Counted from the stretch's first letter, positions 40,431 through 49,427 are shown. The stretch is 64,000 nt of DNA from Enterobacter sp. RHBSTW-00994 (GCF_013782625.1 NZ_CP056199.1:3180588-3244587), one strand, 5' to 3'. Numbers and translations are program-made. The notes: a model not told the origin generated them from the sequence alone.

Positions 40431-40640
40431 TCAACTTAAAATATATATAGTAAAGATGGGGAATGTTGTTATTGACATCCCCATATATATTGCAGATATT
40501 AATTCCAACCAGCCGGGGATAATTCCCCATTGAAATGAAAGAAAAATAAAGAATATAGATAGCAGGATGCAAAATATATGCAAGACTATCATGGGTATAT
40601 TTTTATTTTCTTCGGACAATATTTTAATTATATTTATCAT
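40431..40640 (-). CDS. Small two-helix membrane protein, unknown
   Basis: A 69-residue protein with two strongly hydrophobic segments (IPMIVLHIFCILLSIFFIFLS and LISAIYMGMSITTFPIFTIYI). The ATG is preceded by GGGGGAG at good spacing, which supports a real gene. It ends 10 bp from the convergent gene at 39683-40420. No family recognised; a pairing of the two as a membrane module is possible but unproven. Confidence 0.6.
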   Translation of the reverse strand: MINIIKILSEENKNIPMIVLHIFCILLSIFFIFLSFQWGIIPGWLELISAIYMGMSITTFPIFTIYILS

Positions 40641-40898
40641 AACTCCCCCTATTTTTTATTTTAATATTTAACACTTATTTTTACCGTGTCAAGCAAATCA
40701 ACTAATATTATATTTAGCAAGGGCTAACCCATCGAAGCGCTACGCTGCTTCTTCGAGTTCCCCTTGTTTTTCCGCCCTTCGGTTGAAAAAAATTAAAAGC
40801 AAAATCAAGACACTACATTGACATTATTCGCATCTATCATATAAATAAATTAAGCATAAGGAATATGCTTTTATTTAATTATATGAAAAGGAGTTCAT
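40641..40898. other. Candidate oriT region upstream of mob genes
   Basis: A 258-bp gap before the MobC-like gene. At 40733-40757 there is nested dyad symmetry: GAAGC / GCTTC (40734-40738 and 40747-40751) around AGCG / CGCT, then TTCGA. GGGCTAACCC lies just before it. A structured site next to relaxosome genes is the expected place of an origin of transfer. The call rests on position and symmetry alone. Confidence 0.45.
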
Positions 40899-41336
40899 AT
40901 GGTCGAAAGTAATACTTTTAATAAAATTTTTGTAAGTAAGCATTCCCGTAATGGAAGCGTTAACGAAGCGAAGCTCTCACACAACCAGCTTCGTTCTCAT
41001 TGCATCAGTGTCAGATTAAATGATGAAGAGCTAACGCTTCTCAATGAGAAACGAGGCCGTCATCGTAAAGGCGAGTGGCTTCGCTTATCTTTACTTAATA
41101 AACTTCCTGCTGTCGTTCCAGCCATCAATTTTGAAGCCTGGAAAACCCTTGGTGAGATTTCGCAGAAGCTAAACAAGCTTGTGGCTCATCTTGATAGCAA
41201 GAGCTATGAAAGCTCTCTGACGCAAACTGAACTCTTCGCCGTAAAGCGTCAGGTCTCAGAGCTTCGCTTGCATTTAATTACCGCTGACCTGTGGAGAGCT
41301 TCCCATGAAGGGAATGCAAAAAATCCGCAGGGGTAA
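40899..41336 (+). CDS. MobC-like relaxosome accessory protein
   Basis: A 145-residue protein with a ribbon-helix-helix-like N-terminal region (SHCISVRLNDEELTLLNEKRGRHRKGEWLRLSLL) and a helical C-terminus with the conserved LGEISQKLNKLVAHL, as in MobC-family mobilization proteins. It starts after AGGAG. Its end overlaps the relaxase start by 32 bp. It should bind oriT and help the relaxase. Confidence 0.75.
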   Translation: MVESNTFNKIFVSKHSRNGSVNEAKLSHNQLRSHCISVRLNDEELTLLNEKRGRHRKGEWLRLSLLNKLPAVVPAINFEAWKTLGEISQKLNKLVAHLDSKSYESSLTQTELFAVKRQVSELRLHLITADLWRASHEGNAKNPQG

Positions 41337-42576
41337 GAGCTTCGCAGGGGTCGTGCTTTACGCATTAAAACCAGCTTCTCATCATAAAAAAGATCCGATA
41401 GTAATTGGCGGGAACATGGATGGAAGCGATGTCGGAGAGTTGATTGCAGAATTCAATGCGACTAAAACGCTTCGTCCAGAAGTCGCTAAAGCGGTATGGC
41501 ACAATTCGCTTCGTTTGCCTAAAAACGAGGCATTGACTGATGCTCAGTGGTCTGAAATAGCAGATGATTACATGTCTCGCATGGGCTTCTCTGAAACGCA
41601 TCTCAGATGCTACGTCCTTCATGATGATGCGGCCGGCCAGCACATCCATATCATCGCCAGTCGCATCGAACTCAGTTCGGGGAAGCTCTACTTAGGTAAA
41701 AATGAGAACCTTATCAGCACACGTATCATTGAAGAGCTGGAGCAAGACTACCAGTTAACCAGAACCAAAGGACCGAAAGCATCTCCAGCAGCGCCCTCAC
41801 CTAAACCGAAGCTCAAAAAATCCCGTAATGAGATGATGATAGAAAAGAGAACTGGTGAGCTATGCCCAAAAGCGATCATCCAAAACGCCCTAAATGAACT
41901 GCTTGGCAGCAGGCAATCTATTATCGGCTTCGTGCAACAGCTTCTTGCTCAAAGGATCAAAGCCATCCCAAATATTGCTTCAACAGGGAAAATGAACGGC
42001 TTCTCATTCGAATACAGCGGAATTTCTTTCAAGGCATCTCAGCTTGGCAAAGCATATTCTTGGCCAGCTTTACAGGGCAAACTCGATTACCAGCCGGAAC
42101 GCGATAATGGTTTCCTATTTGCATTGAAAATGCCCTCAGTCAGTAAGGCATCGGTTAGTGAAGCGCCTTGTATGTTCATGACTACAGATGCTCCTGAAAT
42201 CACAACAACAGAAGCTAACGGCCCCATAGCAGCGCTTATCCATGATAACCGTGCTGGTCAGGACGAATACGCTAACGCTTTAGCCAAACAGCTTCACTTA
42301 GAACCAAGTGCTGGTGCTCAAGAAGAATTTGCTACCGAAGCGGTAAAAGAAGCCTCCAAGCGAAGCTATAGGGCTTCAACGTTCAGATGGTTAGAAACCA
42401 TCCCCTATCTCAATACCATCATTACCATCTTCAAAAACCTCAAAATCCCAACCCTTAAACGCCCTCGAAAACACAAAACCATCACTGGCGTGACAGTGGT
42501 AGAGATTATGCCTCTCCCCCAAAAAAATCTCATCGAATCAGCACCTCAATCCAGAAGAGCTTCGCTTTCGATGTAA
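41305..42576 (+). CDS. Relaxase/mobilization nuclease (MobA-like)
   Basis: A 423-residue protein whose first ~150 residues form a relaxase domain. GKSFAGVVLYALKP supplies the likely catalytic tyrosine, and GQHIHIIASRI is the HxH metal-binding motif III. The rest is poorly conserved and ends in a basic tail. It would nick oriT and lead single-stranded DNA into a helper conjugation system. Translationally coupled to the MobC-like gene. I favour a MOBP/MOBQ-type relaxase but cannot settle the class. Confidence 0.82.
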   Translation: MKGMQKIRRGKSFAGVVLYALKPASHHKKDPIVIGGNMDGSDVGELIAEFNATKTLRPEVAKAVWHNSLRLPKNEALTDAQWSEIADDYMSRMGFSETHLRCYVLHDDAAGQHIHIIASRIELSSGKLYLGKNENLISTRIIEELEQDYQLTRTKGPKASPAAPSPKPKLKKSRNEMMIEKRTGELCPKAIIQNALNELLGSRQSIIGFVQQLLAQRIKAIPNIASTGKMNGFSFEYSGISFKASQLGKAYSWPALQGKLDYQPERDNGFLFALKMPSVSKASVSEAPCMFMTTDAPEITTTEANGPIAALIHDNRAGQDEYANALAKQLHLEPSAGAQEEFATEAVKEASKRSYRASTFRWLETIPYLNTIITIFKNLKIPTLKRPRKHKTITGVTVVEIMPLPQKNLIESAPQSRRASLSM

Positions 42577-42885
42577 GGCTGGCAAGCCTTTTTTGATAGA
42601 TACAGCCCAATATATTGATCGTTTAAACCGATCGATAATCCAGCCCTGATAGCCAACAACTATCATTAATCAGTAATCGATCGGTACAAGTGATTTGCGT
42701 TTCTTACGAACTAAGTCAAAATGTCAATTTACATGCAATCATATAACAATATGATTTAACTAGTTTATTTACTTATCATTAGCTCAAACGCAGGGTTTGA
42801 AATGGCAATTACCATCTCAACTGTTAGCCAGGACGGTTTCATACATCAGCGAATATGACTTCATCTCAAAAACTAAGGAACTTGT
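42577..42885. other. Intergenic region after the relaxase
   Basis: A 309-bp AT-rich gap. It has a dyad GATCG / CGATC around TTTAAAC (42618-42634) and further ATCGATCGG elements near 42672-42682, possible operators or weak terminator. No ORF is supported. Confidence 0.4.
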
Positions 42886-43279
42886 ATGAACATCTCCGCT
42901 ACGAAAAGCAGGAAGAAAGAAGCTGAAGCTGGTCTTTCTAATGATCCTCTGCAAACGGAAATCACAACACCCAATTTTGTGCTGTTTGGTGGAACTTTCA
43001 CATTTATTGAGACCTTCTCTGCCACTGTCATCGACTCCGATCTAGGCAATGGTCATATCTGGGTAAAAACCAACACAGGGGATGAGAAGCAGATTTCTGA
43101 CTATGGTATCCCTTTCAGAAGTTCACACACTATCCATAGATACGAACTTCGCCAATATAGTGAGGATGGTTCGTATGATGCATATAAAGATGCGCTTATC
43201 GTTAATAAGAAAACGGGTGAACACGAGGTAAACTTAAAAAGGAAAACCATTATTATTCCCGCTTTTCTGACAATGCTAT
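42886..43279 (+). pseudogene. Unknown gene, 3' end removed by IS copy 2
   Basis: About 131 codons survive (MNISATKSRKKEAEAGLSND...). The sequence then runs into the IS end, whose TGTAAG supplies the stop at 43284. The last native residues (KTIIIPAFLTML) look like the start of a membrane helix, so the lost part was probably membrane-bound. The matching 3' part is not found beyond the IS, so flanking DNA has been lost. Family not recognised. Confidence 0.7.
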
Positions 43280-43358
43280 TGTAAGTATCCCGGCAAAACG
43301 GCCCATTCACTTTTAGAGATCTTCCGACATACTGATAATGTCCCCTGAGGAGATCGCT

Positions 43359-43625
43359 ATGCGTAAGATCCGATTCACTGAACACCAGATCATCGCTGTA
43401 TTGAAGTCCGTCGAAGCCGGACGTACCGTTAAGGATGTGTGCCGTGAGGCCGCTATTTCGGAAGCCAGCTATTACAACTGGAAGGCAAAATATGGCGGGA
43501 TGGAAGCGGCCGATATTAAAAAAATAAAAGATCTGGAAGACGAGAATCGGAGGCTTAAACAGATGTTTGCTGATCTCAGCCTTGAGTGCCGGGCACTTAA
43601 AGACGTCATCGAAAAAAAGCTTTAA
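43359..43625 (+). CDS. IS transposase OrfA, copy 2
   Basis: Same 88-residue helix-turn-helix protein as copy 1. It ends EKKL at the A7G slippery site (43612-43619), where a -1 shift would continue into OrfB. Confidence 0.9.
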   Translation: MRKIRFTEHQIIAVLKSVEAGRTVKDVCREAAISEASYYNWKAKYGGMEAADIKKIKDLEDENRRLKQMFADLSLECRALKDVIEKKL

Positions 43626-43675
43626 AACCAGCGATAAAGCGTGAACTTGTCAGCTATCTGACGGCACAATTTGCC

Positions 43676-44470
43676 ATGAGTTTACGCCAGGCCTGCAGGA
43701 CGTTATCGCTGAGCAGGACGGTGTATTTTTATCAGCCTGATACCCGGCGTGATGAACCGGTGATCCATGCGCTGACTGAGCTGGCAGAACGCTATCCGCG
43801 CTACGGTTTTAAGAAGCTTTTCCAACTGCTACGCAGGCAGGGCAATACCTGGAACCATAAACGTGTTCACCGGATTTATTGCCTGCTGAAACTGAATTTT
43901 CGTCGCAAGGGAAAACAGCGGCTGCCAGTGCGTAATCCAGCACCACTGGCGACGCCGCAAGCGCTAAATCAGAGCTGGTCCATCGATTTTATGCACGACG
44001 CGCTGGTCTGCGGCAGGCGCTTCCGGACCTTCAATGTGGTGGATGATTTTAACCGTGAGGCACTGGCGATAGAAATCGACCTGAATATCCCGGCTCAGCG
44101 AGTCATCCGGGTGCTGGACAGGATCGTGGCAAACCGCGGCTACCCGCTGAAAATGCGGATGGACAACGGGCCAGAACTGGTCTCGCTGGCGCTGGCACAA
44201 TGGGCCGAAGAAAATGGCGTACAGCTCGAATTTATCAAGCCGGGTAAGCCTACACAAAATGCTTTTATCGAACGGTTCAACCGAACATACCGGACAGAAA
44301 TCCTGGATTTTTACCTGTTCAGAACACTGAATGAAGCGCGGGAAATTACCGAGCGCTGGCTGATGGAATATAACAACGAGCGGCCTCATGAATCCCTGAA
44401 TAACCTGACGCCGGAAGAGTACCGGCTGATGGCTGAAAAACCGGAAATCTCAAAAAGTGTGTGGAACTAA
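43676..44470 (+). CDS. IS transposase OrfB, copy 2
   Basis: A 264-residue DDE transposase core identical in sequence to copy 1. The reading frame is open upstream to the OrfA end, which supports an OrfAB fusion by frameshifting. It ends SKSVWN 16 bp before the IS end. Confidence 0.92.
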   Translation: MSLRQACRTLSLSRTVYFYQPDTRRDEPVIHALTELAERYPRYGFKKLFQLLRRQGNTWNHKRVHRIYCLLKLNFRRKGKQRLPVRNPAPLATPQALNQSWSIDFMHDALVCGRRFRTFNVVDDFNREALAIEIDLNIPAQRVIRVLDRIVANRGYPLKMRMDNGPELVSLALAQWAEENGVQLEFIKPGKPTQNAFIERFNRTYRTEILDFYLFRTLNEAREITERWLMEYNNERPHESLNNLTPEEYRLMAEKPEISKSVWN

Positions 44471-44481
44471 AACAGGTGTGC

Positions 44482-45468
44482 TTACAGTATATGATCGTTA
44501 TTACTTGATAACCTAATATTGAATTTAGTAGTCAAATTACTTAGTTTGTTTGAGATAAAATAAGTATTCATATGTAAAAAATCAGTTGTCATGATGGTAT
44601 CTAAACTTTCATCAGAATGAATCAATAAAGATTTTTTAGTGTTCATGAATATGGGTAATTCATTTTTTATATGGTCCATACTCTGACTAACGCTATCTTC
44701 AATATGTTTTTGATTCATATTAACCAAGGTTGTTAGTTTCTCATAAAGGGAGTCATCGATACTTACCAAGCTGAACTCACTTCTAAAGTTCTTCCTTTGT
44801 TTTACTTTCGGTATTTTTAGAAAGCAATTTTCTCCCGTTCTGATGAGATCTTTCGCTTTTAACGAAGTTAACTGTAATGGCCTCCTTCCCGTTGTTGCTA
44901 ATAGAATAATGTAGCAATAAATAAACAGAGGGATTTTATCTTCTTTCAACAAGTTGCTGATACTTTCAAGTATGATTTTCATCTCTTCTTCCGTTAATGG
45001 TCCACTATTCGGATCTCTTCGTCTAACGGCCTCCCCCGTTAAATTAGGTTTAATGCTTATTTTTTCCAGCATTCTTAGAGCTGAGTTATCAACTCCTTCA
45101 TAACCGAGTTTTTTCCATTTACTAAGAAAATTCTTTATTGAATTTAGCTTGTAGTTTTTCTCAGGGCCTAAGCTAACATTAAATTGATAAACCGCTGTGG
45201 AATTAATCATTTCAAGATCCATCAATCTTAGCCATTGGATAAAGATGTGGTTTATATTCTTTATGTAACCTGAACTATATTCAGACGAAAAATATGCCAA
45301 GGTATTGAGATAACCAACACGCATCGACTCTGGCATTTTATCGGCAACCTTATATGGGTAAACACAAATATTTATATCTAATTGCCATTTAATATCAGAA
45401 ATCCTGAAGCTATACCCTTTCATCATTGCAAAAACTACATTCTCTTTTTTTAAAGTGCTTGTTTTCAT
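44482..45468 (-). pseudogene. Tyrosine recombinase, C-terminus cut off by IS copy 2
   Basis: A 328-residue remnant of a phage-integrase-family protein. The box I arginine is visible in LLATTGRRPLQLTSLKAKDL, but the protein ends before the H-x-x-R box and the catalytic tyrosine; the stop codon comes from the IS end. It starts after AAGGGG. In the intact state the upstream recombinase would end 1 bp before it, so the two formed an operon. Inactive as it stands. Confidence 0.82.
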
Positions 45469-45469
45469 T

Positions 45470-46674
45470 TCATTCCCCTTTAGTTATTTTTCTCAAAGAG
45501 TCATAAACTCTTCCAATAACTTCCTTTTCTTTTATTGATATGTGTTTGAAGTTATAATTTCTGACATCTTTGAGTCTTTTGACCACCCCATGAGATAGCA
45601 CCTCAAACCTGATTTTCGGCTGATATCTAAATTCGAATCATCAATTTCACTTGAATAGAAATAGTTCCAAGAATGTCTCAATTTATGACCTGATAAATTC
45701 TTTAATTCCGGGCTTGATTTTTTAATGGTCGAAATTATCTTTTCATATGCTGAAACAGATAAAGGTTCTCCAACTGTTTTACATGAACTGTGTGTAACAA
45801 ACAGGAAGTCATGCTTCTTCTTTTTGGTGTATTTATTTCTATAGTTATTTATGTAATCCAAAATCTCCAATGCTAACTCGTCCGACAATGGAATTTCCCT
45901 TTCACCAGTTTTGACTAAAGGTTGATTCAGCCTTCGATCTTCAATGCAATCATGTCTTCTGAAAATACTTAGTGTGTAATCCCTAGGATTTAAATCATTA
46001 ACTTTTAGATTTAATAGCTCTCCTGCTCTTAAACCACAATTCAATAGTAAGGTAAAAATGAGTCTGTTTCTCACTTGAACATCCTTCTGGAAAGGATTTT
46101 GGCTTCCTTCAATTTCTAATAACTCAAACAGTTTTTTTATCTCTTCTTTGCTCAGTGATTTATCTTTTCTGTCATTCATGCTAAGAGATTTATTTCGCGG
46201 GAGATGTGCTTTAATACTTTCTATGAAACTCTCGACTTCATACTTAGCATGAATTCCATTAATAGAATGAATCAACCCGCATAGCCAGTTAAGATAGTTC
46301 GAAAAAACATAAATCCTATAACCGAAAGTTCTTCTTGCAATCTGATACCCTTTTATTAATCTTACATTTGTAATCTTTTGCTTATCAAATCTCTGCCTTG
46401 CATAGCGTATCAGGTCATCCACTTCTGCTACACTTAGGAACTCCTTAATTCCAATTCTATCAATGATATTTATTTTCCTGCTTTTTAGGAATTTGCTTAG
46501 TATTAGTAAGTTTGTTGCAACTATCTCCATCGTTGATGCGGTCGCACTTCTATTCCTGACATTGGTTGTAAGATAGAGATTTTGATAATAAACAGGCAAC
46601 TGCGTTTCTTTATCGAGAACCAAACATCCTCGTTCGCCATTGCTCATCACAAATTTTTTTATTTGATATGGCAT
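45470..46674 (-). pseudogene. Tyrosine recombinase with a probable frameshift before the catalytic tyrosine
   Basis: The open frame gives 380 residues (46674 to 45532). Box I GLRAGELL, box II GHKLRHSW and the Trp variant of the third motif (LMGWSKDSKMSEI) are present. The frame then turns to ITSNTYQ and stops. Adding one base near 45557 restores YNFKHISIKEKEVIG and carries the frame to a TGA at 45470, one base before the next recombinase. So a single-base loss, real or a sequence error, removes the catalytic Tyr. If the shift is an error the gene would be functional. Confidence 0.78.
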
Positions 46675-47000
46675 TATAATAACCCTCCAAAAACTTTACA
46701 TTTAGTAATCACTACGGCTTATCTTTATTTTATCAATTTAAATTTTGCAAATTTTTTGTTATATAAGACTTTATTTGTAATGAATTTAAATATTTAAAAA
46801 AATTTCTTTCACGTGAAAGAAACAGGTACGGCTAGATAATGGTATCCATACCCGATATTAAGAAACCACCTTTAAATGCCTATGGCGTAAGCCCTGCATG
46901 AAAAAACGTAAAGAATTACGTTAAATATAGGTTTTGTTAAGATATAAACTTTACAAATATGAGAATTAATCTTCATAAATATGAAGGCTGTAATTTTATT
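46675..47000. other. Region upstream of the recombinase pair
   Basis: A 326-bp AT-rich gap. It has a perfect 20-bp palindrome at 46803-46822 and a 7-bp hairpin AACGTAA / TTACGTT at 46905-46922. It should contain the recombinase promoter. No ORF is convincing. Confidence 0.45.
46803..46822. repeat. Perfect 20-bp palindrome
   Basis: TTTCTTTCACGTGAAAGAAA, exact dyad symmetry, 129 bp upstream of the recombinase start. Candidate operator or recombinase-binding site. No T run, so not a terminator. Confidence 0.6.
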
Positions 47001-47207
47001 TCAGGCGACATGCTTTCTTGAATTTTCGATAGTTAATTGAATCCACTCTTCCACTTCACTTTCAATGAAAGCAACTGCACGAGATCCAATTTTCACTGGT
47101 GATGGGAAACATCCTTTGCTGATTAGATGATAGATCCAGGCTTTACCATAACCGGTTCGATTGAGAACTTCAGGGAGGCGAATAAGACGGCTGTTGTGCT
47201 GATTCAT
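47001..47207 (-). CDS. AlpA-family DNA-binding regulator
   Basis: A 68-residue MerR-like helix-turn-helix protein (RLIRLPEVLNRTGYGKAWIYHLISKGCFPSPVKIGSRAVAFIESEVEEWI), the classic AlpA layout. In P4-like elements AlpA proteins act as excisionase or as activator of the integrase. It is far from the integrase here. The start follows GAGGAAACGACT. Confidence 0.85.
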   Translation of the reverse strand: MNQHNSRLIRLPEVLNRTGYGKAWIYHLISKGCFPSPVKIGSRAVAFIESEVEEWIQLTIENSRKHVA

Positions 47208-47307
47208 AGTCGTTTCCTCTTCTTTCGTTTTGATGGAAACGACTATACGAATGAATCAGCGGGAAAGAGACAGAAGCTGGGAACGCCAGAGCTAATGGAG
47301 GTTGGCC

Positions 47308-48168
47308 TTAGTCAGAATCAGCGATTTTCATCACGTCTGAAACTCTGAGGTTTTTGAGATGGCTGTTTTTGTTGATGAACAGATGAAACTGTCGGATGAA
47401 AGGTATACTGGCTGCTTTTATCGCCAGTGGTCTGTCTGTGTCCCGAATTTGGTGATTAAGTCGGGTCTGTTCTTCATCATCATCGTCGGTGTAAAGGAGG
47501 CGTGAAAGTCGATCTTCTGATATGCGAACCTTATGCAAGGTTGACCATACAAGGATGTCGATCATGGGTATCAATCTGTAGTTGATGAGTTTCTTAATCG
47601 TTCCATAACCGAAGCGGATAGCGTCCGTTGTATCTGCCTCGATACCTCTGACTTTACGCCATTGAGGTAGCGCTGCTTTGAGTGATTCAGCTATTTCCTC
47701 ATCAGTTCCATTCGCAAGGTCAATTTCGACCATGACCGTATCCCTGAACAACTTGGGGAGAGCTTCTGATACAGGGCTATCGAGGAATTCACGGTTAACC
47801 GAATACTCATCACTCCCATCCCAAAAGAACAGTGAATTTCGCAGACCGTTGATGCTCAACTGTGCCAGTCGTTCGGTGGTTGTGAGAAAGAAGTGCGGTG
47901 GCTGGTAAAGGGTATCCTCTCTTGTGAGATAGCCGAGATGCTTTTCTGTGATGAGAAACGGTTTTCCAGTGAAGATCCTGTCGATGTATAGCCTGACCGC
48001 TTCTGCTTCAAATTCCTCATGATACGGCTTAAAGAACAGTGTTCTTGCCAGTAGCTCATGGTAAAGCTGTATGAGCGGAAGCTCTTCAAACTTGCGATAG
48101 CTATCAACATCCAGCCACTTCTTCACATCTCTCGTATGCTCAACTGACCAGTTTTTCATAAACCCCAT
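47308..48168 (-). CDS. DUF6387-like protein of unknown function
   Basis: A 286-residue soluble protein (MKNWSVEHTRDVKKWLDVDSY from the fourth codon). I believe it belongs to DUF6387, seen in enterobacterial islands next to AlpA genes, but I could not confirm this. No catalytic motif is evident. It starts at the ATG at 48168 (AAGG upstream) or at 48159. It lies 100 bp upstream of the AlpA gene on the same strand, and a decayed relative lies at 49617-49736. Confidence 0.7.
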   Translation of the reverse strand: MGFMKNWSVEHTRDVKKWLDVDSYRKFEELPLIQLYHELLARTLFFKPYHEEFEAEAVRLYIDRIFTGKPFLITEKHLGYLTREDTLYQPPHFFLTTTERLAQLSINGLRNSLFFWDGSDEYSVNREFLDSPVSEALPKLFRDTVMVEIDLANGTDEEIAESLKAALPQWRKVRGIEADTTDAIRFGYGTIKKLINYRLIPMIDILVWSTLHKVRISEDRLSRLLYTDDDDEEQTRLNHQIRDTDRPLAIKAASIPFIRQFHLFINKNSHLKNLRVSDVMKIADSD

Positions 48169-48365
48169 TACGTTAACCTTTTAACTAATATTTAATCAAT
48201 TTATGTGGGCGGAATGATTACTAAATTCACTTTATACTTGATAAAATATTATGTTTATAAATTTATATGGCACCTTATTAGGATTTTGTTTTTTGATTTG
48301 ACTCTTTTTATTAGCTTGAAAGCCAACACTCATGTCAAATCTTGTCAATTCAACATGAGGTTTAT

Positions 48366-49274
48366 TTATTTTAAAAACTCCGTTGGTTTTTTGGATATAG
48401 TAAAGATATCTATAAAACTACTATCATTACAAATTGTATCATCCGTTTTGTCCTTATATTTAATTACTAAGGATTCATTCCCCCACTTCGTCATCAGCTT
48501 TATAAAATTCTCATATGCATTTGGGTCCCTGGCAATAGAATATCTGATTAAAAAGAATGCTCTTTTTTCTATACGGCAAACTGCGCCGCTGAAACATTCT
48601 TTCATCATTTTATCGTCAAGATCTCCTTTTAATATTCCAACTGCTGCAAATTCATAAAAATTAAGGAGATATGACAACCCCTTAATACCCTCGACATAAG
48701 AGAAATATTCTGATGCATATAACGGATTTTGAAATGACGGCTTTGGTTGATCCTTAATTTTAAACACCCTATCTGACCAATCTGGATGTACTGTAATATT
48801 CATTCCAAAGGCTTTAACTAGATCGTCGTTCTTTCTCATATATAAATCACTAAATCTCTGATTCATAATCAAATTTAGTGTATGACTTTTACGTTGCGAT
48901 GATCTATTTATAGTTGATTGGGTCCACCAACCAGCACAAATAAATAATGAACTCACCAATAGTGAAAGCGTTGTCTGATACTCCATAGATATCTTTGACA
49001 TTAAATAGTAATATATGGAAAGTGTTAAAAACATCGCTGTAGATATCACAACTAAAGATTTTTTTATCTCTTCATACTTTATGGATAACACTAAATAAAA
49101 ACTAAAACTGAATAATAATATCAGCGATATATACAACCAATCTCTGCGGTTGAGTGATCTAATATTAAATGGTTTTGTTTGACAGAAAAATAGCACTCCG
49201 ATTAAAAAAATAATGCTAAAGATAACTAATATATATATTACGTTTTGCAATGAAAATTTATTATCATTTTTCAT
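48366..49274 (-). CDS. Membrane protein, DUF4760-like
   Basis: A 302-residue protein. The N-terminal half has four hydrophobic segments, one near residues 9-30 and others at about 46-64, 71-90 and 103-118. The C-terminal half is soluble and includes YLLNFYEFAAVGILKGDLDDKMMKECFSGAVCR, which resembles the DUF4760 core. The function is unknown. The gene is very AT-rich. A palindromic terminator and a tiny ORF lie directly upstream on the same strand. Confidence 0.7.
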   Translation of the reverse strand: MKNDNKFSLQNVIYILVIFSIIFLIGVLFFCQTKPFNIRSLNRRDWLYISLILLFSFSFYLVLSIKYEEIKKSLVVISTAMFLTLSIYYYLMSKISMEYQTTLSLLVSSLFICAGWWTQSTINRSSQRKSHTLNLIMNQRFSDLYMRKNDDLVKAFGMNITVHPDWSDRVFKIKDQPKPSFQNPLYASEYFSYVEGIKGLSYLLNFYEFAAVGILKGDLDDKMMKECFSGAVCRIEKRAFFLIRYSIARDPNAYENFIKLMTKWGNESLVIKYKDKTDDTICNDSSFIDIFTISKKPTEFLK

Positions 49275-49283
49275 TAGGTAGCC

Positions 49284-49314
49284 TTAAAAAAAAGAGCAGT
49301 TTAAACTGCTCTTT
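49284..49314 (-). terminator. Rho-independent terminator, 24-bp perfect palindrome
   Basis: Positions 49291-49314 are an exact palindrome with AAAGAGCAGT and ACTGCTCTTT arms. On the minus strand it runs into eight Ts, a strong intrinsic terminator. It separates the 16-codon ORF from the DUF4760-like gene. Confidence 0.85.
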
Positions 49315-49331
49315 AATTAAAAAATACTCTT

Positions 49332-49382
49332 TTATTCAAAATAAGCGTTTTCTGTGATATTTTTTAATAGATTATGTAGCAT
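49332..49382 (-). CDS. 16-residue peptide ORF with perfect Shine-Dalgarno
   Basis: ATG at 49382, stop at 49332; peptide MLHNLLKNITENAYFE. AAGGAGG lies five bases before the ATG, an ideal ribosome-binding site. A promoter lies upstream and a strong terminator lies 18 bp downstream, so a transcript of roughly 135 bases could encode only this. It might be a leader peptide, a small toxin or signal, or part of a regulatory RNA. Too short for protein-level recognition. Confidence 0.55.
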   Translation of the reverse strand: MLHNLLKNITENAYFE

Positions 49383-49427
49383 AAATCCTCCTTTGTATTG
49401 ATCAACTAATGAAGTATCTACTTACTT

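Larger units (their letters stand above)
43280..44486 (+). mobile_element. IS3-family insertion sequence, copy 2 (inverted to copy 1)
   Basis: The same 1207-bp element as at 30921-32127 with identical ends, inverted. The one difference I noticed is a C/T change just before OrfA. The genes on both sides are truncated. The 4 bases to its right (GTAT, 44487-44490) equal the 4 bases to the left of copy 1 (30917-30920), whereas its own two flanks differ. Confidence 0.93.

Noticed and set aside
32719..40640. A retron or another reverse-transcriptase system, suggested by the PRTase-type domain
   Set aside because: No reverse-transcriptase motif (such as YxDD in the right context) and no msr/msd-like RNA is visible near the gene.
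30921..44486. Simple inversion of the segment between the two inverted IS copies as an explanation of the broken genes
   Set aside because: Swapping the flanks as an inversion would require does not give matching 4-bp duplications at either copy (GATA against GTAT and GTAT against ATAG), and it does not rejoin either broken gene.
48205..48657. 150-residue plus-strand ORF overlapping the DUF4760-like gene
   Set aside because: AT-rich antisense frame with no good start signal; the minus-strand gene has clear helices and a family-like C-terminus.
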